64,000 bases of DNA from Polaromonas sp. (GTDB taxonomy: Bacteria; Pseudomonadota; Gammaproteobacteria; Burkholderiales; Burkholderiaceae_C): the NCBI GenBank assembly GCA_013298945.1, contig JAAFJR010000002.1, positions 434,001 through 498,000 on the forward strand, in the 5' to 3' direction. Shown in pieces: positions 44,508-52,003 of the stretch; positions within the stretch are counted from its first letter, which is position 1; the number at the start of each line of letters is the position of its first letter. Under the pieces are notes generated by a model. The model saw only the letters and a list, made by a program, of their open reading frames with translations. It was not told where the DNA came from and searched no databases. Made by a program: the position numbers and the translations under genes.

Positions 44508-44556
44508 TTGTTGGCGCAGGGTTGGCGAGCGTCGAGGAATCCCGGCAGGCGATAAT

Positions 44557-44611
44557 GTGGTGAGTGCGAAATGATGAGATCGCTCTAAAACTCATCACTA
44601 TCGCTCACCAC
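44557..44611. repeat. Long imperfect inverted repeat at the end of the PKS cluster
   Basis: GTGGTGAG (44557-44564) pairs with CTCACCAC (44604-44611), and TGATGAG (44572-44578) pairs with CTCATCA (44591-44597), with a small internal bulge and a 12-base loop. It begins 49 bp after the stop of the megasynthase. There is no T-run, so it is not a classical terminator. It could still stabilise or end the long transcript, or be the end of a mobile element. Two further small hairpins follow: GGAGA/TCTCC at 44659-44673 and CTTTGC/GCAAAG at 44674-44697. The rest of 44508-44795 holds no gene that I can see. Confidence 0.7.
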
Positions 44612-44795
44612 GACGTCAAGAATGGACGCTGTTGTTGCTGCATCGGGAGCATAATAGTGGAGAAATTATCTCCCTTTGCTAATAATAGTTGGCAAAGAAG
44701 CTAAACATATTAATATCGTTTCTTTGTTTCCCTGCGACAACTAGGGGCTGTTATTGAAGTAATAGTTGCATGCGCGTATTGCAAAATGGACTTTG

Positions 44796-45128
44796 ATGAC
44801 CTACCGACACGCACTGACAGACAGCCAATGGGAGCGTATTGTTCCTCACCTCCCACCGGCATTAGGGCGACCTGGGGGGAATGACCGGTTGTTCTTGGAT
44901 GGTGTACTATGGATAGCCAAGACGGTTTCTCCTTGGCTGGATATGCCAGCGCATTTAGGTGCCTGGGCGCAGGTGTACCAGCGCTTTTCCAACTGGAGTG
45001 ATTGAGGGTATTTCAATGGCCTATTTGTCGCGTTGCAAGCGCCTGACTACGAGCAGCTGATGGTGGACTCAACTTCGTGCAAGGCGCACCAAGCGTCTGA
45101 CGGGGCACAAAAAAAGGGGTCTAGGTGA
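44796..45128 (+). pseudogene. IS5-type transposase, broken and truncated
   Basis: From ATG 44796 the frame reads LTDSQWERIVPHLPP and later DRLFLDGVLWIAKTVSPW, the N-terminal domain typical of IS5/IS427-type transposases. An in-frame TGA at 45003-45005 stops it after about 69 residues. The same frame continues past the stop with YEQLMVDSTSCKAHQ, which matches the first catalytic Asp region (MxDST), before ending at TGA 45126. The rest of the transposase is missing and a different element begins right after. This is a dead insertion-sequence remnant. Confidence 0.8.
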
Positions 45129-45157
45129 TTCAAAGTGGGTAAGCTAGGGATTTTGCC

Positions 45158-45756
45158 GTGAACAGTGATGCACTATTTGGGATGGCTCTAGGGCTGCAAG
45201 AGCCGTGGGAAGTAACAGAAGTCAGCTTCAAAGCAGAAGCTGGGCAAAGACCTGAGCTACATCTTCGAATTGGTTTTGCCAGTGGCAGTAAATTCAAATA
45301 CGATGCAGGCGTTGACTGCGCTGTACACGACACCTTAGAGCGGCAATGGCAACATCTGAACTTCTTTGAGCACCGCTGCTTCTTACACTGCCGCGTTCCA
45401 CCCATTAGCACCAGCGATGGACGTGTTCGCAATGCTGATGTACCGTGGTCACGCGCAGGCAGCTGCTTTACGTTGCTGTTTGAAGCCTTTGCGCTGGCGC
45501 TGATAGAGCGAGAAATGCCAGTCAGCCGAGTCGCCCAAATACTGGGCGTCACCCCCCAGCGCATCTGGACAGTCTTTGCGCATTGGGTTGATAAAACCAG
45601 ATTAGCAGATGATCCAAGCAGCATCACCAAGCTGGGCGTGGATGAGACCTCCAGCAAGAAAGGTCACTCTGGAGACTGCACAGACTACGTGTGGGATAGT
45701 CGAAACAGATTAGTTCAAATCAAGCAAAACCAGACCATCAGCGCCACCTACAGCCA
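45158..45756 (+). pseudogene. Truncated ISL3-family transposase joined to an Rhs-like fragment
   Basis: From GTG 45158 about 170 residues match the start of ISL3-family transposases: GMALGLQEPWEVTEV at the N-terminus, WQHLNFFEHRCFLHCRVPP in the DNA-binding part, and KLGVDETSSKKGH at the first catalytic Asp. The text then changes abruptly near 45670 to DYVWDSRNRLVQIKQNQT, which has the look of an Rhs/YD repeat (Y-x-W/Y-D-x-x-N-R-L). The frame runs on to 45838 but overlaps the ParM-like gene there. The transposase call is firm, while the Rhs reading rests on about 30 residues. Confidence 0.65.
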
Positions 45757-45770
45757 AGGCTTATACCGAG

Positions 45771-46790
45771 TCAGTCCAGCAACCCCGCTGCAAATGCATA
45801 AAACCCCCGCGCATTCGCCATCACGCTATCACTACTAGCAATGATTTCAAAATCAGGAAACCGCTTGCGCAAAGCCTTTACGTAAAACTTAGCCCCACCA
45901 CCAGCCATCACAATTCTGTCGAACGGCCTAGTCATATCCAAGGCCGACACAAATTTGTTCACAATTTCAGCTGCAGCATCTTCTGCAATCCCTTTGAACT
46001 GCTCAAAAGAATAAATTCGTGATTTGTGTGACAGGACGCCTGTATTTAATGCCTCTTCACATTGCACAAAATCAATCACGCCAATACCAAGCGTTTTGCC
46101 AGCTTGAACAGATACTTCCCGAAAAATATGAGCAACACCACCATCAAAGCTACCGCTACGCTGCATATCAGGGCGCATGCCATACGCAGTAACCCAGTCA
46201 AACGTGTTGTAACCTGGGTCTACGATCAAGCTGACTGAATTGTCACCGGTCTGCAAGTTGCCAGCAAAGTTGCGTAAAGCACCAATAGGTTGCGGCAATA
46301 CCAGCACCTTATCGATCAGAACATCGAACGTTGAGCCATACATACTTCGCATGCCCACAGGTGTCGGCAAAGTGTGAATGCCGATTGCCAACTTTAACAA
46401 TGCATCCCTATGCTCATTAAAATTTGATATTGGCAGCCCAACAGCCAAACCGTCAATTTTGTGCTTTAAAGTGCCTGATTTCTTCATCATGTAATACATT
46501 GCACCGCGAAGCAGCGCCATGTATTCGTAATGCTTGATGTAATCCTTGTCCAGAATTGAACTTGTTGACCCGGCCAGATAAGCCTCTGGCCCGACTAAAA
46601 AACTGCGATTATTCACGCCAATGGCAACTCTATCCATCGGTTGTGAAAAATCTGCAAGTGCATCATCGATTTGTCTTGTTGTCGGGGCGATTGATTTGAA
46701 AAGAAGTTCGCACGATTCATCTCGTGCGGAACCCCAAACCAGTTTTGTGTTGCCGTAACCAACATCGACGGCAAGAATTGTTTTTGACAT
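45771..46790 (-). CDS. ParM/StbA-like actin-fold plasmid segregation protein
   Basis: This 339-residue protein starts AVDVGYGNTKLVWG, the phosphate-1 loop of actin-like ATPases. It also has LIVDPGYNTFDWV (phosphate 2) and IVMAGGGAKFY (adenosine loop). Its length is usual for ParM/StbA/Alp-type proteins, which form filaments that push plasmid copies apart. It is preceded by a small gene 50 bp upstream on the same strand. Neither a ParR adaptor downstream nor a replication gene is visible nearby. It probably came with a plasmid or an integrative element. Its stop lies in the scrap of Rhs-like sequence, so the left neighbour region is a junction. Confidence 0.8.
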   Translation of the reverse strand: MSKTILAVDVGYGNTKLVWGSARDESCELLFKSIAPTTRQIDDALADFSQPMDRVAIGVNNRSFLVGPEAYLAGSTSSILDKDYIKHYEYMALLRGAMYYMMKKSGTLKHKIDGLAVGLPISNFNEHRDALLKLAIGIHTLPTPVGMRSMYGSTFDVLIDKVLVLPQPIGALRNFAGNLQTGDNSVSLIVDPGYNTFDWVTAYGMRPDMQRSGSFDGGVAHIFREVSVQAGKTLGIGVIDFVQCEEALNTGVLSHKSRIYSFEQFKGIAEDAAAEIVNKFVSALDMTRPFDRIVMAGGGAKFYVKALRKRFPDFEIIASSDSVMANARGFYAFAAGLLD

Positions 46791-46840
46791 GAGGCTGAAC
46801 CTTTAAGTGAATAATAAATTAAAAAATTTATGCAAAAAAA

Positions 46841-47287
46841 TTAAGCGTGTGATTGAAAACCAAAGCCGCTGCTTTGCAGTGCTCGGTCAGCTTCAGAATC
46901 GCTGCTTTGCAGTGCTCGGTCAGCTTCAGAATTAATCCTGGGAGGAGGGTGCTCTGGGCTTATGACTTCAGTGACGAGCAAAGATGTTGGTTGAGTCGTT
47001 TGGGTCACTATCGCTTTATCTGCAGATGACCAATTTCGGGCTAATTTTGCAGAGTCAGTGTCCGAGCTCAGTCGTGATGGTTCAAAGGCATTGGCACAAT
47101 AAGTATGCAGAATTTTTAAAAGATGACGACGTTTAAGAGTGTGTATTTGAATCGACGCCAGTCCAGACGCATCAACTTCGATTGCCAGCAACTCTTGGTA
47201 CAGACGCGTTAACCCCACATCGTCCATCGACAAATTGACGGACAACCTGAGTTCAACACTTTGTGTGGGATTTTTTGTTTTGACCAT
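46841..47287 (-). CDS. Hypothetical protein upstream of the ParM-like gene
   Basis: A 148-residue protein with a good ribosome-binding site (TAGGAG) in front of its ATG. I recognise no family. The N-terminal half (KTKNPTQSVELRLSVNLSMDD onward) could be a small DNA-binding domain. The C-terminal tail is low in complexity and ends with a tandem 11-residue repeat, SEADRALQSSD and SEADRALQSSG. Its place in front of the actin-like gene makes a partition adaptor a fair guess, not a demonstrated one. Confidence 0.55.
   Translation of the reverse strand: MVKTKNPTQSVELRLSVNLSMDDVGLTRLYQELLAIEVDASGLASIQIHTLKRRHLLKILHTYCANAFEPSRLSSDTDSAKLARNWSSADKAIVTQTTQPTSLLVTEVISPEHPPPRINSEADRALQSSDSEADRALQSSGFGFQSHA
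46867..46932 (-). repeat. 33-bp tandem repeat, two copies, within a coding region
   Basis: The unit beginning CGCTGCTTTGCAGTGCTCGG occurs at 46867-46899 and again, identically, at 46900-46932. Being a multiple of three, it adds 11 residues without breaking the frame. It is likely a slippage product and may vary in copy number between strains. Confidence 0.9.
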
Positions 47288-47458
47288 GCTCCTAGCTTAG
47301 ACAACCAAACCCGTCATGCAAATTTGAAAAGCGGTGTTAATTGCGAGTCTTTTACGTAAGCGCACGGCAAACGGCGTACATTCACATCGGTACACCATAA
47401 ATAACCTCAAGCACCACCGTTTTAGTCCAAGTGAAATAAATGCATACTCATTTTTACG

Positions 47459-47476
47459 TGTGACACGCGTGTCACA
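47459..47476. promoter_or_regulatory. 18-bp perfect palindrome, copy 1
   Basis: TGTGACACGCGTGTCACA is its own reverse complement. It lies about 170 bp upstream of the operon of the small protein and the ParM-like protein. The same 18 bases recur at 60595-60612. Such a long palindrome suggests a binding site for a dimeric repressor or a partition protein. The 8-base spacing between TGTGA and TCACA does not fit a CRP site. Confidence 0.6.
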
Positions 47477-47632
47477 ACTTTTGATGCGGTACGGTTTTTG
47501 CGGAAATCAGAGTTGCTGGGAATCCCAAAGTCGTGCGATTTGGTAGATGGTCATCGGATGGATTTGAATGACGTGTGAAAATCTATACTTTTCAAACGCA
47601 TTGATCGACACGTATGCTTGAAAATTTACCTA

Positions 47633-47733
47633 TGCACTTTATGTGCAAATGGTTTTCCATGTCCGCTACAGCGGTATAGATAAAAATTTGTGTAGCTCAC
47701 GCTACTTGCTAAAAAATTTCACGCACTCGCGTG
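47633..47733. repeat. Row of four short perfect hairpins
   Basis: Four inverted repeats with five-base stems follow one another: TGCAC/GTGCA (47633-47647), CCGCT/AGCGG (47663-47674), GTAGC/GCTAC (47692-47705) and CACGC/GCGTG (47720-47733). Three of them are preceded by the same A-tract type linker, AAAATTT (47621-47627, 47682-47688 and 47713-47719). The stems differ in sequence, so structure rather than sequence seems to be kept. A replication or transfer origin, a centromere-like site or a set of terminators are possible roles. Confidence 0.6.
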
Positions 47734-47740
47734 TTTTTTT
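47720..47740 (+). terminator. Possible rho-independent terminator
   Basis: CACGC-ACTC-GCGTG is followed directly by seven T on the plus strand. On the minus strand it is followed by AAATTTTTT, so it could work in both directions. The stem is short (5 bp), and no clear gene ends just upstream. Confidence 0.4.
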
Positions 47741-48439
47741 GTTGCCCCTACAAGGCGGTACAGGCAAAAACTTTCACACTGTGACATAAACGGTTAAACA
47801 CAGAGTAAGGCACGTCTCCGCTGAGACCCGCATAAATCAATGGTTTCATACCCAAAAGCAAATACAGAACGTTCTCATTTTGAATAAGCCAACTAAAAAA
47901 CGGATTAAAAGATGAAAAACTGCGTATCAAAACCCCTTCACGTTCATCTGCATATTGACAACAACATTGAGCATTTACAACTGAAGGATCTAGGCGACCA
48001 ATAAAAGCAATCACAAAACTGACGGGCATTGCACCCGACCCAGCGATGCCAACCAAATCAGGATGGCTATGCTGGGTTAAAAGTATGCCTGCTACTCAAG
48101 CTAAGGGCATTTATTTCGATAAGAAGCCGCTGGTGCTCCGAATCTGCAGATGTGCAGACTACCAGTCGTGTTAGGGCAACACGCTAAAACCCAAATTCCT
48201 GGCGCCGAATGGCAAAAGGTCACTGAAGCAGCAAGCTTCGGCGAACCAAACGTACAGCACACGTTTGATCCGAAAACCGTATTTTTTTACGTCCAATGTG
48301 TTGGTTTAAGAGTTGATTGAAAAAACGATGGATCTTTAGCTGAAATTGAAAACGAGGTGAAAAAATGCATTTTTTGCGCGGAAGTGAACTTTGCTGAAGT
48401 CGAAGATAGTGACTTCATCATTAACCGAGTAAACAAGAA

Positions 48440-49840
48440 ATGCCAAGAAAAGCTTACACCAGAAAACACGGCGTCAACCTTGGTCGATTGCCAAACTATG
48501 CAATCACCAACAACCCAGATGCCGACCACCATCCCGGTGCTATTGCACTATGTGTGGAAATGTTTAAATTTGTCACGCACAAAGCAGCTGTTCGGGTGAA
48601 TGGAAAAACTAGTTCAGATCGAACCATTGATGCAGCCAAAGATGTTCTCGGTGAAATGTGCCTGCGTCTATGGCGTTTGGGTTTTCGAGTACAAAGTATT
48701 GCCGCTATAAATGGCAAACACATTGAAGCCGTTGTGCGTGACCATTGGGCGTGTGGGGCGAGTCCAAAATATATGTCATCCATCATGACTCAACTCAACA
48801 AACTCGACGATTGGTTAAACAAACCTGGCATAGTGAAGTCAAAAGAAACCTATCTGCCAGAGGTTGATCCCAAAGAATTTGCGAACAGCATGGTTGCCGA
48901 TAAAAGCAAAAGCTGGTCAGAAAATGGCATTGATCTTAGTTTGAAGATTGCTGAAGCAGATAGAAAGGATGCAAGGTTCGGATTGATGCTTCGAATGTGT
49001 TTGGCACTTGGTTTGCGGCGTTGTGAGGTTTTGCAAATTACTCCATGGAAGGATGATAGAGGTGTTTACTTCGATATCCGACCAGGCATAGCCAAAGGAG
49101 GCCGTGCGCGTACTATTCCATATCTGTCACCAGCACAAAAGGAAGTCGTTCAGTATGTCAAAAGCCAACTCAAGCGAACAGAATTTCTTGGCTGGACAGA
49201 TCCAGTCTTACATGGTGATGGTGGCTTACTACTGCGAAATGAGAAACGCTATAGCCAATACATGGCAGATATTGGCATCACTAAAGCAGAATCCGGCGTC
49301 ACTGGCCACGGTTTGCGCGCAGAGTACGCCGAGGATATGTCAATATTGCTGGGTTTGATACCGGCCACGCGAGGTGGAACCAAGGACCAAATGAGCCAGG
49401 AAGACGAAGACACGATTCGCTTGCTGGTCAGCGAAAACATGGGTCATTCACGAACGAATGTGACGAATGCCTACTACGGCAAACTCACCAAGAAAGTCCA
49501 GAATAGCCGGGGTGAGCGTTTGGGTTCCATATCTCTTAGTGGCGCAAAGCTGGCTACCGTTTACATGAATCCACCGCCGAGAAAGAATATTCATGGTGAA
49601 TATCCACGCTTGCAAAAACGTACGGTTGACGCTGCAGACATCGTGGTTGTCGTTGAGGCTGTAGTGGATGGATTGTTGGATGAAGTTGTAGAGTTTTCGT
49701 TCAAAGATGCGGATACCAAAATTCAATCTACATTTGAAAGATTCAAGGATGACCATAACTTCGAAATTCAACGTGATACGACTGACTTAAAGCGTATAGG
49801 TACGGTACTGTTAAGCAAGTTTGGTGTATATACTGCGTGA
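48440..49840 (+). CDS. Tyrosine recombinase / integrase
   Basis: This 466-residue protein has the catalytic signature of tyrosine recombinases: the first Arg in LGLRRCEV (about residue 194), HGLR (about 290), MGHSRTN (about 335) and the nucleophile Tyr in NAYYGKL (about 345). The N-terminal ~150 residues are a helical core-binding domain, and a ~100-residue C-terminal extension follows the catalytic part. This layout resembles the large integrases of plasmids and integrative elements. It sits between a plasmid-type actin gene and an IS1-type transposase, in an island without tRNA or visible att sites. ATG 48440 gives the expected N-terminus, with only a weak ribosome-binding site (AAGAA). Confidence 0.85.
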   Translation: MPRKAYTRKHGVNLGRLPNYAITNNPDADHHPGAIALCVEMFKFVTHKAAVRVNGKTSSDRTIDAAKDVLGEMCLRLWRLGFRVQSIAAINGKHIEAVVRDHWACGASPKYMSSIMTQLNKLDDWLNKPGIVKSKETYLPEVDPKEFANSMVADKSKSWSENGIDLSLKIAEADRKDARFGLMLRMCLALGLRRCEVLQITPWKDDRGVYFDIRPGIAKGGRARTIPYLSPAQKEVVQYVKSQLKRTEFLGWTDPVLHGDGGLLLRNEKRYSQYMADIGITKAESGVTGHGLRAEYAEDMSILLGLIPATRGGTKDQMSQEDEDTIRLLVSENMGHSRTNVTNAYYGKLTKKVQNSRGERLGSISLSGAKLATVYMNPPPRKNIHGEYPRLQKRTVDAADIVVVVEAVVDGLLDEVVEFSFKDADTKIQSTFERFKDDHNFEIQRDTTDLKRIGTVLLSKFGVYTA

Positions 49841-49860
49841 AGCGTAAGAGGGTTAGGGTT

Positions 49861-50742
49861 TCAGTTTGAAATTTGACGCGGTTCGTATGAACCACGCTTT
49901 AAAGCTACTGGTTCAGGCACTAAACGGGCAATCTCTTCAATGCTCAAAACATGTTCACAGATACCCGCTTCCATAGCTGGCGTTGCCCGTAGAGTTTTAT
50001 GAATCTTAGCAAAGTTGTAATACATGAAATGCAAAGCAACTGCATTGTAGTGATTCTCGATTTTCTTACTGAAACCATTTGTCAAACGGGTGAAGCGGCA
50101 CATGTGCATACGCATGGTCAAGTTTTGGCGCTCTACGTGAGACGTTGATACCTTTTCAACCCGTGGCGAACCCGTTACCGCTATTTTTTCAGCGCGTACA
50201 AAATCAGCAGAGCTATAACGGTGGTCAGAGCCTTTACCCATTGGTTCGCCATAGACTTTGACCAATTTCGCGTAATCCACTTGATAGCCAAACGCTGTAT
50301 CAACCGCTTTTAGATAGGCTTTGTGTCCATCAGTCGTAAGCTGTACACGATGGCTTAAACGGCTTGCTACGTCTTGCATAAACTCAGTCGCATACTCGGC
50401 ATCACGATCACCGACTAAGTAGCTCACAATCAACTTGCTATCAGCGTCAATCGCTGTCCAAGTCCAAGTATCACCCGCTCCATCAGGTGCAGCTAGAGCA
50501 TTGTTGACGTTCATAGCCTTGGTATAGCAGAATGACCAGATTTCATCACACTGCACGTTTTGCGCTTTGATGTTTCGTACATTCGCCTCATGGTAAGCCG
50601 CACACGCAGCACCAACATCACGCAGTAGCTTAGTAACCGTGTTGATTGAACACCCCACAATGCGTTCGATTGATCGCATGGAGTTTCCCTCTACCAAGAG
50701 CTGAATGATTTGGACTCTTTTTTCTATTGCTAGAACTCGCAT
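49861..50742 (-). CDS. IS1-family-like DDE transposase
   Basis: The 293-residue protein begins with a helix-turn-helix (GNSMRSIERIVGCSINTVTKLL). It has DDE residues in QCDEIWSF, LTTDGHKAY and HVERQNLTMRM, with the strongly conserved WTWTAIDADSKLIVSYLVGDRD between. This matches the class usually annotated as IS1-family single-frame transposases. The frame is intact. It ends 20 bp from the end of the convergent integrase gene and starts 100 bp from the divergent XRE-ImmA gene. I found no terminal inverted repeats or target duplications in these short flanks, so it may be a stranded or domesticated copy. Confidence 0.85.
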   Translation of the reverse strand: MRVLAIEKRVQIIQLLVEGNSMRSIERIVGCSINTVTKLLRDVGAACAAYHEANVRNIKAQNVQCDEIWSFCYTKAMNVNNALAAPDGAGDTWTWTAIDADSKLIVSYLVGDRDAEYATEFMQDVASRLSHRVQLTTDGHKAYLKAVDTAFGYQVDYAKLVKVYGEPMGKGSDHRYSSADFVRAEKIAVTGSPRVEKVSTSHVERQNLTMRMHMCRFTRLTNGFSKKIENHYNAVALHFMYYNFAKIHKTLRATPAMEAGICEHVLSIEEIARLVPEPVALKRGSYEPRQISN

Positions 50743-50842
50743 TGCAGATTCCTTTGTTTTATTTCAAAGTGAATTATAAAATAATTTGTTAGCATAAATA
50801 TAAAAATCTTCAAATCTTGGATTTTTGTTTTAAAATATAGAC

Positions 50843-51985
50843 ATGGACAACACTACCCCACAATTTAAAACAGCGGGACAATTAATTTCAGCCTTAATGG
50901 ATAGTCGAGGCTGGACTAATAAGCTGCTTGCTTCGGTGCTTGGCATCAATGAAACAGAGTTAGGCAAGGTCATTCAAGATAAAAAATCTTTGAGTGCTGA
51001 ATTAGCAGTTTTACTGGAAGAGGTTTTTAAAGAGCCTGCTGATAGGTTCTTGGAGTTGCAGAAAAATTATGAACTTGCCAAAGCGCGAATAAAAAACATT
51101 CCCAATCCCAGACGCGCTAATCAGGCTGAGCTGTTAGGCAATTTACCAATTTCAGAAATGGTTAGCCGTGGATGGATTGCTGTGGAAAATACCAAAGACA
51201 TAGGTCAAATTGAAAATGCACTTTCCAATTTCTTTAATGTGAACGCTGGCGCTGCCGTTCAACTATTGCCACATGCCGCGAAGAAAACGAATGTTAACGA
51301 CGATGTTTCCCCAATTCAGTTGGCTTGGCTGTATAGAGTTCAATCCATAGCGCAAGGGATGATTGTGAAGCCTTACACAAGGCAAAAAGCAGAAGAGTTA
51401 GTTAAGCAACTAAAACCATTACTCTCCGCGCCACAGGAGGCTAGGAATGTGCCTAAGTTGTTTGCAGAATGTGGAATTCGACTTGTTTTTGTTGAGGCGC
51501 TAAAAGCATCAAAAATTGATGGCGTTTGTTTTTGGTTATCTGATAAAAAACCAGTTATCGGTATGTCTATGCGATTTGATCGAATGGATAATTTTTGGTT
51601 TGTTTTAAGGCATGAGTTAGAGCACGTTATTCAGAGTCATGGCGTGCATGCTCCAATGCTTGATATTGAGCTTGGGAGTGATTTAAATGATGCAATCTCT
51701 GTAGATGACGAAGAATACATTGCTAATTATGCAGCCTCAGAATTCTGTGCTCCAAAAGCAAAGATTGACAGTTTTATTGCTCGAAAAGCACCACTTTTCC
51801 CAGAAAAAGATTTTCAGGGATTTGTAAAATTGCTCGGCGTACACCCCTCTTTGGTCGCGGGTCAGATACGGCATAAAACTGGACGCTATGAGTTATTTAA
51901 TTCGCACAATGTAAAAATTCGTGAGTACGTTATTCCTAGCGGAATTGTTGATGGGTGGGGTGATATTTATCCAGTTGTTTTTTAA
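50843..51985 (+). CDS. XRE-family regulator fused to ImmA/IrrE metallopeptidase
   Basis: Residues 10-70 form a HigA-like helix-turn-helix (AGQLISALMDSRGWTNKLL, then LGINETELGKVI). The C-terminal part holds an ImmA/IrrE-type zinc peptidase with the motif RHELEHVI (HExxH, about residue 257). The length of 380 residues is usual for such fusions. Proteins of this kind act as repressors or antitoxin-like proteins and may cleave partner regulators. The upstream 100 bp is very AT-rich and shared with the divergent transposase gene. A small gene follows 18 bp downstream and is probably co-expressed. Stress-response or toxin-antitoxin control is inferred, not shown. Confidence 0.8.
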   Translation: MDNTTPQFKTAGQLISALMDSRGWTNKLLASVLGINETELGKVIQDKKSLSAELAVLLEEVFKEPADRFLELQKNYELAKARIKNIPNPRRANQAELLGNLPISEMVSRGWIAVENTKDIGQIENALSNFFNVNAGAAVQLLPHAAKKTNVNDDVSPIQLAWLYRVQSIAQGMIVKPYTRQKAEELVKQLKPLLSAPQEARNVPKLFAECGIRLVFVEALKASKIDGVCFWLSDKKPVIGMSMRFDRMDNFWFVLRHELEHVIQSHGVHAPMLDIELGSDLNDAISVDDEEYIANYAASEFCAPKAKIDSFIARKAPLFPEKDFQGFVKLLGVHPSLVAGQIRHKTGRYELFNSHNVKIREYVIPSGIVDGWGDIYPVVF

Positions 51986-52003
51986 CTATTTAGAAAGTTG
52001 AAT

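Larger units (their letters stand above)
47288..48439. other. Non-coding or degraded region between ParM operon and integrase
   Basis: No convincing gene is seen here. A frame at 47334-47546 (+) and one at 47748-48056 (-, TTG start, 102 residues with a hydrophobic stretch) are open but match nothing I know. The left part holds an 18-bp palindrome (47459-47476) and a row of small hairpins linked by A/T tracts (47621-47740). The divergent promoter of the ParM operon should lie just right of 47287. The right part (48060-48430) looks like degraded coding DNA. A small frame from about 48357 starting KKCIFCAEVNF overlaps the integrase start and is probably not a gene. Confidence 0.5.

Noticed and set aside
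47459-47476. Palindrome read as a CRP/FNR-type site
   Set aside because: TGTGA and TCACA are 8 bases apart instead of 6, and the full symmetry extends through the centre, which is not typical of CRP sites.
47334-47546. Plus-strand frame of 70 codons
   Set aside because: It has no ribosome-binding site and no recognisable motif, and it runs across the 18-bp palindrome. It is more likely chance.
47621-47740. Hairpin row read as a CRISPR array
   Set aside because: The stems differ in sequence, the spacing is irregular, and no cas gene is present in the window.
47748-48056. Minus-strand frame of 102 codons with a hydrophobic stretch
   Set aside because: It starts only at a TTG without a ribosome-binding site, and I recognise no family. 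It is kept as a note on the intergenic region.
48357-48599. Plus-strand frame of 80 codons beginning KKCIFC
   Set aside because: It overlaps the start of the integrase in another frame over more than half its length. The zinc-knuckle-like CxxC is a single pair.
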